Positions 57,501 to 64,000 of a DNA stretch of 64,000 nt are shown here, piece after piece (the stretch's first letter is position 1; every line of letters starts with the position of its first letter). A program made the translations under genes and the position numbers. The notes beneath the pieces are model-generated. The model was not told where the DNA came from. It was given only the letters and a program-made list of their open reading frames with translations, and did not search any database. Location of the stretch: the NCBI RefSeq assembly GCF_040436345.1, contig NC_133218.1, positions 8,415,539 through 8,479,538 of the forward strand, written 5' to 3'. This stretch comes from Pagrus major. Taxonomy: Eukaryota; Chordata; Actinopteri; Spariformes; Sparidae.

Positions 57501-60500
57501 TGTCTGCTCTGGTTCCTAATAAAGTCAGGCACTGAAAGCTATATGGCCTTTTGAGTCGTACACAAGCAGCTAAGAAGTGCAAAAAAGCAAAAAATGTGAA
57601 TAATTTCTTGTTCTTTTACTCCTCTATGACAAAAAAACTAAATATCTTTGGGTTGTGGATATTTGAGGAGGATGTCATCTTTGTCCTTGGGAAACACCAT
57701 TTGACATTTTTCACCCTTTTCTGACATTTCATAGACCAAACAACTGATCAATTATTCAAGAAAATAATCAACAGATTAATCTATAATGAAAATAATTGTT
57801 AGTTGTAGACCTAAACATTTTCATAAGCTGGTTCTAAGGCAGTGGCTGTGCATCTGTCAGTTTCTTATCATGTTGTTGTTTACCACACACACAAACTTAC
57901 AAGTGCTTGCATCATTCCTTTGGACTGAGGGACGACCACTCGGAGGTCTGTCTTGCGGCTGTTGGGGACCAGGCTGTTCCCAGGAGGTGGAAGAGGAGGA
58001 GATTTGGACGTTATGATCTTCCCCAAGCTGCCTCCACCAGGTGAGCCCACATAACCGTTCACTGAACACAGAAATGTAGAAATACAAAGACATTTTACAA
58101 GTGAACTTCCCCCTCAGAGCTGATGGATAGGTTGACGAACATCAGGTTTCCTACATGGACCAAGAGGAGTCCCATATGTGCCATCTTGTCAAATAAACAT
58201 TTTGCCAGGGATATTCTGAGAGCCTTTTACAGACTTTCCTTTTCAGTGGAAAGCACAATGTACCTATCTGAAGATTTGGAACGTGTGTTAAAAAAAGGGG
58301 GGAGGTTATGAGGTTAGAACGGAGAAAGTACAGCTATATATTATACAAGAGATAATAATGAATAATTGATCCTTTCTTGCTCTTGACATTACATAATGGC
58401 AATGTTCATATGAGACATGCTGTTCTGGGAGGGAGAGCAAAGATGACAGGAAGGATAGTCTGCAAGGAGGACAGTTTGTAGAGATGGTTTTCCAACCTGG
58501 ACTATGGTCCCCACAAGGGGTCACAAAATAAATGTGAGAGCTGAGATGATTGACAGGAAAGCCGACAAACATAGAATTGTCTTCAGTTTCCTCTCATTTC
58601 TGGCCTTTTTCTGTTTTAAATTATTCAATAACCTTTCACTTCTTCTGGCTTGTAAAAATAGAATAAATTAAGAAAATCACATTGAACTAGTCCGAACATG
58701 TAGACATACGCAATTGTTGATGAGGGGTGTCAAGAGGGCATTGCTTTGTTTTAAGGGGTCATGAGCAAAAAAGGTTGGTAAGCACCGCTCTACATGTTTG
58801 AAATGTTACAACAAACTTCAGGTAATTATTTGTTGCTTTAGTCTCAAAATGAACATGATAACTTTATTCACATATATATTTAAAGTTAATCCAACTTTAT
58901 CCAACTCACTGTCTGGTCTGACTGTATAAACGTAACAAGTCCAGGGTTTTAGTTATGTAGAGCATTTCACCTGCTGTTTCATAACATCACGTAGATCTGC
59001 TTAACTGCAAGAAATACAGAGAAAATAGTCCTCCACCCTGCAATCATAGACATCTGAACTACAGATTGCAAATAACACAAGTGTGACTACTTCTTGATTT
59101 TTTTCTGGGAGAGGATACATATCATTACTATAGGTGGTTTATTCTTCTTTATTTTAGATGTAAAATGTAGATGAAAAAAATTATTTGTTTGAACTACTGA
59201 ATTACAATTTTTCTATGAATAATTGTGTTACGTTTACAACTTTCCTGGTTCACATTCATTTGACTTACATATTTATGTACTTATGGTGATGGTGTGGCTC
59301 AAAGGTTAAGTTTTGGCCTTTAGAACAAGGGGATCTGTCGAGTGTCAGAGTGTGTTTGTGTGACTCCTGAGAGATACATACCGACTGGTCCAGACCCATT
59401 TTGTAGAGCCAGATCAGAACTGCCCTGCAGGCCACCTGAGGATAAACACAAACAAATAGAAACACACATACAGATTGTTTTTGACTTCTTTTTCAACCAG
59501 TTTTTGTTCTGTGGCCACTGACATGTATGAAACATAACTGGTTTTGCTGGTCTTTGTTTTCTCCTATTTGCCTGTTTTTTGACACAGTTGCTGTTCCTCC
59601 CATAATTTTAAGTTCCAACCATACAAAAGGTGAATCTCTACATTTACATGCACAAGGTGTTGTATTTCTCGTCACTGACTGTTATAAAAGGGCAAGACAA
59701 AAAATGTTCTATCAGCTTTCCCCCTTGGTACACACACACGGACACACCTGTGTTTCCAGTGCTGGGAGGTCTTTGAGGAGAGTTTATGTTTCTGTGGAGG
59801 TGTGTGTGAGGTGAGGAGAGGATCCCACTGTCGGCCAGAGCTGCTGTGGCTGCAGCTAGAGCTTGTGATGTTGCTCCTCCTCCTCCTCCTGCACCGGAGC
59901 TGTACGACATGCCGCCTGGTGCTGCGTGCATGAAGTTCTGCTGTGGATGGCCTGTGGACTGGAGAGAAAGTGACAGATAAAGCTTGATAAATACCAGAAT
60001 ACAATATTTATAATAATTTGTGTCCCTTTGTTTGCCCTGTTGTGTTCTTTGTGTCTGTGTTTGTCTGACCAATAAAGCATGTGATCATCAACTGACTGAC
60101 TGACATAAATGTGACGTTTTTCCACACATGTTGGGCCACAGAAACAAAAAGACAGGGAAGAAAAATCCCAAACCAATATTAGATCAGAGCCAGTAGGGAG
60201 GATGCCAAAAAATTAACAATGCTTGGCAGACATACTGATTGGAAGTTTTTTGTTCCAGTCCCTGCTGAGGAAATGTGGTTGGGAAAAGTCAATGGGTTAG
60301 AGTCTCCTGACACACTAAAGACATTATAAAACAAGGCCTTAGTTTGGCTATTTCAACAGGGGCATTTAATTGCACATTGGGTATTGGTATAACTGTATCA
60401 ATGTGAATAATTACGGTGCAATAAACTACAATGCAACTTACAATTTTATGACTCTTCATCATGTTGTCAAACTCCTCATTGATTTTCTTGTACTTCTCCT

Positions 60501-60576
60501 CAGTATTGGGTGTGAGGACGTAGGAGGCATCAGCATCTGGGCTGTCGCAGCCTCTGTGCTCCTTCTTGTTCAGGGC
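51230..60576 (-). CDS. mef2a: MEF2A transcription factor, C-terminal seven coding exons (5' end beyond window)
   Basis: MEF2A is a MADS-box factor that activates muscle, heart and neuronal genes in the nucleus. Seven exons (135+211+54+161+127+103+328 = 1119 nt) give 372 residues plus stop in one continuous frame. The MADS and MEF2 domains (about 86 residues) must lie upstream beyond 64000; I found no such exon up to the edge. Seen in order: the alternative exon of the ALNKKEHRGCDSPDADASYV type, which marks MEF2A; transactivation region; the RKTDLRVVVPQSKGMMQ block; the p38 docking and Thr-phosphorylation stretch (STPVVSITTPSL); the phospho-dependent SUMO motif IKAEPISPP; and the C-terminal nuclear signal SPTVKRMRMDSWVT. 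The short acidic SEEEELEL (beta) exon expected between 53890 and 57900 was not found by eye. The Gln/Pro repeat of mammalian MEF2A is absent, replaced by a short His/Pro stretch. MEF2C is the main alternative but fits less well. Confidence 0.93.
51701..52140 (+). mobile_element. Abundant fish non-autonomous element
   Basis: 'gtacatttactcaagtactg', 'gagctacttgtactttattc', 'atattgtactttttaatcca' and the closing 'gatactttaagtacatacgt' are hallmark phrases of a very common teleost repeat. It lies in the last mef2a intron. Class not assigned. Confidence 0.7.
52579..52892. mobile_element. MITE with inverted termini
   Basis: The left end 'cagtgtgtaggattt' and right end 'aaatcctacactg' are inverted repeats (one 2-nt gap). 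Internal 'gaggtcctcc', 'cgccatgttgtcccgccatg' and 'gtttctacag' fit a common fish MITE. In the last mef2a intron. Confidence 0.7.
53128..53230 (-). CDS. mef2a: mef2a penultimate coding exon
   Basis: Encodes DYSLNSAELSGFSSPAGSSL and GSMAAWQQQQLSSLG. It aligns with DYSLTSADLSALQGF..AWQQHHL of MEF2A, and its last codon is split. Acceptor TTGTCAG, donor TTGG|GTAAAT. Confidence 0.94.
53763..53889 (-). CDS. mef2a: mef2a exon with p38 docking region
   Basis: Encodes SNQRLSSSQSSQPLSTPVVS, ITTPSLPHQSLVYSGISSAY. The TP sites correspond to those phosphorylated by p38 in mammalian MEF2A. Acceptor TTTCAG, donor AACG|GTACCT. Confidence 0.95.
53890..57900 (-). other. mef2a: mef2a intron where the beta exon would lie
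   Basis: I looked for a 24-nt exon encoding an acidic SEEEELEL-type peptide on the minus strand and did not find one. The intron contains a MITE-like repeat at its right end (57593-57812). Otherwise AT-rich, with no recognised feature. Confidence 0.45.
57593..57812 (-). mobile_element. Fish MITE fragment, minus orientation
   Basis: 'gacatttcatagaccaaaca' and 'agaaaataatcaacagatta' with 'ataatgaaaataattgttag' match, in reverse, the terminal part of the element at 22591. Confidence 0.65.
57901..58061 (-). CDS. mef2a: mef2a exon with KSPP and RKTDLRVVVP block
   Basis: Encodes NGYVGSPGGGSLGKIITSKS, PPLPPPGNSLVPN and RKTDLRVVVPQSKGMMQAL, strongly conserved in MEF2A. Acceptor GTTCAG, donor CTT|GTAAGT, phase 0, where the optional beta exon would be spliced. 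Confidence 0.95.
58483..58788. mobile_element. hAT-like non-autonomous element
   Basis: The left end 'tggttttccaacctgg' and right end 'aaggttggtaagcacc' are inverted termini of the common fish element (GGTTCTCAACCTGG type). The body has 'ccccacaaggggtcacaaaa' and 'aaggggtcatgagc', as expected. Lies in a mef2a intron. Confidence 0.7.
59382..59435 (-). CDS. mef2a: mef2a small exon
   Basis: 54 nt encoding GLQGSSDLALQNGSGPV, matching the region around TDLTVPNGAGSSPV of MEF2A. Acceptor CCTCAG, donor GTCG|GTATGT. Phase 1 at both ends, so it could be skipped in frame. Confidence 0.88.
59748..59958 (-). CDS. mef2a: mef2a exon, transactivation region
   Basis: Begins STGHPQQNFMHAAPGG, then a Gly run and Ala-rich stretch, ends with LHRNINSPQRPPSTGNT. 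The conserved HRN..PQRPPSTGN block anchors it to MEF2A. The Gly/Ala-rich middle is clade-specific. Donor ACAG|GTGTGT. Confidence 0.93.
60442..60576 (-). CDS. mef2a: mef2a exon following the MADS/MEF2 domain
   Basis: 45 codons, phase 0 at both ends: ALNKKEHRGCDSPDADASYV then LTPNTEEKYKKINEEFDNMM. This is one of two mutually exclusive exons known in vertebrate MEF2A/C; I did not see the alternative in this window. Donor ATT|GTAAGT, acceptor CTACAG. Confidence 0.96.
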
Positions 60577-61611
60577 CTGTAGGTGAAATAAACACAGGGG
60601 GAAGGCATTACATTTAGAGAGATTGATAAAAAAAATTTAAAAAAACAATTGGTAACAAGCAAAAATTGCAGCAACATTAACAGATTTTTGGCACAGCTTA
60701 CAATGGCCTTGCCATCCACAATAAATCCACAATGGAGAGAGGAGTAAACTGACCACTGAGAGCAGAGGGCACTTCGCAAGTCACACAAAAAAAAATGTTT
60801 TAGATTTTTTATGAATTCTTTCTGATGGAAAAAGTCTAAAATATAATAAAACCCAGCTTTAAAACACATCAGTCCAGAAATCAGCCAGACATATAGATAA
60901 TATAAAACAAACAAACATCAAAGCAACAAAATTTCATAAGCTCTTCAAAATGTAAAAAGAGTCCAGCTGAGACTGATTGAGTTTAACCTAAAACATATTA
61001 ATAATAACATTTTTCCATGTCACAGGCTGAGGTATAGCAGAACACAGGATGTGTATGGTTCTGGTTGCTCCCTATCTAATATATGGTTTAAGAACAGGAA
61101 GGACAGCCAACAACTGACAAGACCAGAAACCAGATCTGATTTCGAGAGGTTCACAGTATACAGACACTTCCCCAACACTGAGGCCATATTTACATTTCTG
61201 AAAGTCTGTCCTGGTGAGTTCTTTACTCTTATTCTGCTAACAGAGCAAGGAAACACATTGCACATTGCATCTAATGCATTAATCTCTTTGCATACACATT
61301 AAAGAAGGTGTTAGTGTTTGGTTTATCACACATTATTTATGCTTTTTTTTTTTTAAATGAAGAATGAAGAAAAATGTTTACAAGGACTTCTCAAACAGGA
61401 AGCCGTTTCCATCTGACTGTTTGTCGATTTGTTTTATATGTACCAATTGTTGGTTTAAGTCACATGTTTTAAGCTTTTTAATATCTGAACGTCTCTCTAG
61501 GGAATTCATTAAAAACAGTCACAGACCAAAAGACTGAAACAGAGATTTTGTAATCTAGAAAATAAAGTATGTTAATTATATAATTTTAGTTTTAGTTAAG
61601 TCCGCCAGTCA

Positions 61612-61881
61612 GTTGGTACCTTATTCTAGACTGAATTATCTGAACAACTATTATTTCATGGAGTGCCATGAAATTTGGTTCAGACATTCATGTCCCCCTC
61701 AGGATGGACTTTACTGATCCTCTGAACCTTCATCTAGCGCCATTGACGGATCAGATCTTTAATTTGTTCAGTACCTGCACTGACATGACTGAAAGGACAT
61801 TCCAATGTTAGTATCCTGACTTTTGCATTTAGCATAGTACGGCCTCACAGAGCAACTACCATGGCTGTAGACTCTAATGGT
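61612..61881 (+). repeat. Dispersed fish repeat, plus-strand copy
   Basis: 'gtgccatgaaatttggttca', 'gacattcatgtccccctcag', 'catctagcgccatt' and the closing 'gcatagtacggcctcacaga', 'catggctgtagactctaatg' are signature phrases of the same family as 34509-34720. Class not assigned. Confidence 0.75.
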
Positions 61882-63401
61882 GTGTCTACACAGGAGGTGT
61901 TTTAACCACATTTTTAATCACAAATGTTCATCAACAGTTTTGACTACAAACAAGTGAGAAACAAAACATCTGTAAAATGTCAGGCTTGCTTCCTCAGTTT
62001 ACTCTGAGTCTATGAGTCAATCTCCTCTCTGGCTAACTGTACCAACACAGTAATGAGTAGACCTTGAACTACATGAGGTCAGACTTACAATCAGGTTAAG
62101 TCTAAATAGGGTTGTTAAGCAAGACACTAAACCATCTACCTGATTATTCTCTGGGAGGTACTGATCTGAGGACAGTCCTATTCAATATTGTGTGAATCAC
62201 ATTAATGACGGCCTCCACTTACTAATTCAATGTTGAATGTGTCTACTTCGAGAAATGCATTCATGTTTTGCATGAAAAGCAGCCTAGCCGCTGCATTCAT
62301 GCTTTAGCCAAATATCATCTGTCTATACAGAGCGTGCATTATTCTATTCTTGAGTGTCTGACAGCTTGTTTGTCTTTATGAGCTGTGAAGTAGCGTGACA
62401 GACAGTAAACTGGTCTGAGTAGCGAAGAGATTAACAGTAGTCTTCCTCTAGACACACGCAGCTTCACATCACTGACTTACTCATCTATATTCACACCAGC
62501 CTTTTAAACATATTGGATTGGAGCAGGCAGATATTTTATATCAAGACTGAAACAACTTTGGATTTGGTTGGGTGTTTATGGTGGCGACAGGATAATCAAA
62601 GTCAGTTATCTAATGCATCCCTGAACACATTGTCTAATGCATCATATATATTAAAAAACATAACTCCCATTATGAATTAAAATGAAGGTAAGCAAGGACT
62701 TGGCATTGTTCAGGTGGTTTAGAAAGATTAGGTTTAGATCATTTGTTTAGATCACGGACAGATGAAATGATGGATGTTAATTTACAGCACCTGGACTTTG
62801 GTAGAGGAGTCATTGTGAAAAATCTAATCATACCGACATCATGTAAGCCTGGATGATGACATCACTTCACCGGTATCCATCATCTCATCTCTGCTCCTCA
62901 TTATATTACACGTCATGGCATGAAAAGGACGGACTGAAAGACGAACACAGCAGCCAGCTGACTGTCTGTCCACCACATGTCCTCTACATTCCCAGACACT
63001 GGTAGTTACTAGGAGCTTTAAACACACACTCACAAGTCTATTTTCACCACAGGCCTGAAGCTACAATTTAACAACTGGTGACCACTTAAGAAATCACACG
63101 CTCAATTCCTGCTCAACACAATGACTGACTGTTTCCACACTACAGTAAACATCAAGATGCCAGTTTAAATTTCCAGTTCGTTTGGTGGACCCTTTGTTTG
63201 ACAAGTATGCCAGTTTGTCTAATTATGGGATGACACACAATACTATATTATGTGAGTGACCATGCAGCAGTGCCAGCAATTATGTTATTAGTCAAAAATG
63301 ACAGGTGGCTGGACATTTTTCTTTAGGTTTGCTGGTAAAAAACTAACAAATAATGAATTGAGAGGAATGATTGACAGTTTTGGGTTATCAGGTGTGATAC
63401 T

Positions 63402-63546
63402 GAAGTTGGCAATTTCTGGAGAAAGGTAGTTGATTGTTGAGACTTCTCCCCAATCCATCAAATACAGATGCCTCTGAGTAGAGTTTTTAAAAACCTGAGA
63501 ATGAGACTCAGAAATCAACTACCTTTCTCCAAAAACTGTCAACTTC
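63402..63546. repeat. 34-nt foldback repeat with 77-nt loop
   Basis: The left arm (63402-63435) and the reverse complement of the right arm (63513-63546) agree at 31 of 34 positions, including 'ggagaaaggtagttgatt' without mismatch. The similarity tapers into the loop. It lies in mef2a intronic sequence. Confidence 0.85.
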
Positions 63547-64000
63547 ACCTTTACCTTATTCACTGATTTTTCTTATTCACAAAATTGCCACATCAAATCA
63601 CTGCATCAAGTATCAGTTTTTTAACACGCTACTGTAGGGAAGAACTGTGATAAACAAACTGCATTAAGATGTCACATAAACATCTGCTATCACGGGAATG
63701 AGTCTGTGTAATCCTGTAAAATACCTGCATAGAAGGTATATGTAAGCCCTGCGAGTACATCGTAATTATTACAGTAGGTTGGCACAACTCCAGAGCAAAA
63801 TGCTGCATTCAAGCAATCAAATTCAGTGTATAATGACTCATTCTTCAGTCATTATTAATGATGTGAGGAAAAATGAGCCACACTATGATGAATGGAAAGT
63901 TATTATTTGCTCAGGATCAGGAGTTTGTTACTCCTCAATCACTCTCTGATTCAGGTGTAAACTCTGCTTGACCTTACTGACAGCTGTTATTAATCATGTG

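Larger units (their letters stand above)
60577..64000 (-). other. mef2a: mef2a intron (partial, to window edge)
   Basis: I see no MADS-domain exon, so the intron continues past 64000. It contains a dispersed fish repeat (61612-61881), a foldback repeat (63402-63546) and about 62200-62400, which looks non-repetitive. Confidence 0.6.

Noticed and set aside
59856..60176. Alternative minus-strand frames across the mef2a Gly/Ala exon
   Set aside because: The frame giving LHRNINSPQRPPSTGN is the conserved one. The others give Arg/His-rich shadow products of the same repeats.
60577..64000. MADS-domain exons of mef2a
   Set aside because: I looked on the minus strand for the conserved KRKFGLMKKAYELS coding sequence and its acceptor and did not find it, so these exons must lie beyond the window.
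1..64000. CRISPR arrays, tRNA/rRNA genes, prokaryotic islands or defence systems
   Set aside because: The tandem repeats present are microsatellites and minisatellites without regular unique spacers. No cloverleaf with conserved tRNA boxes or rRNA motif was seen, and gene structure is vertebrate throughout.

Overview
This is genomic DNA from a teleost fish, probably a percomorph (an inference from its repeat families). Coding exons are short, have GT-AG boundaries and sit in long AT-rich introns. The DNA between them is full of dispersed elements I recognise as common in bony-fish genomes. There are no operons, CRISPR arrays or prokaryotic features, and I saw no tRNA or rRNA gene.

Three protein genes are supported. 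(1) At 872-1663 (+) lies an intact, intronless 263-residue astacin-family hatching enzyme of the high choriolytic enzyme (HCE) type, with its own TATA box and poly(A) signal. (2) From 6784 to 37564 (-) lies the complete coding part of mctp2 (multiple C2 and transmembrane domain protein 2). I resolved 22 coding exons whose lengths sum to 2667 nt, exactly 888 codons plus stop, with every junction phase-consistent. A probable non-coding first exon and promoter lie near 47.5 kb. (3) From 51230 to 60576 (-) lie the last seven coding exons of a mef2a gene (372 residues plus stop). Its MADS/MEF2-domain exons lie beyond the right edge.

Region by region: 1-0.8 kb, upstream of the hatching enzyme; 0.8-1.8 kb, the hatching enzyme; 1.8-5.8 kb, intergenic, with a minisatellite (2.45-3.06 kb) and a CA/GA microsatellite (4.61-4.70 kb); 5.8-47.7 kb, mctp2 with transposon-rich introns; 47.7-51.2 kb, a short intergenic stretch; 51.2-64 kb, mef2a, ending in intron. 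mctp2 and mef2a run in the same direction with only a few kilobases between them.

The three genes do not form a pathway. HCE is a secreted protease that swells the egg envelope. MCTP2 is a C2-domain membrane protein of ER and endosomal membranes. MEF2A is a MADS-box transcription factor of muscle and neurons. The most unusual content is structural: transposons nested within one another, foldback repeats, a higher-order minisatellite, and clade-specific changes in MEF2A and in the second C2 domain of MCTP2. I found no convincing undescribed biological system. All repeat-class assignments are from memory of common fish repeats, without a database search.
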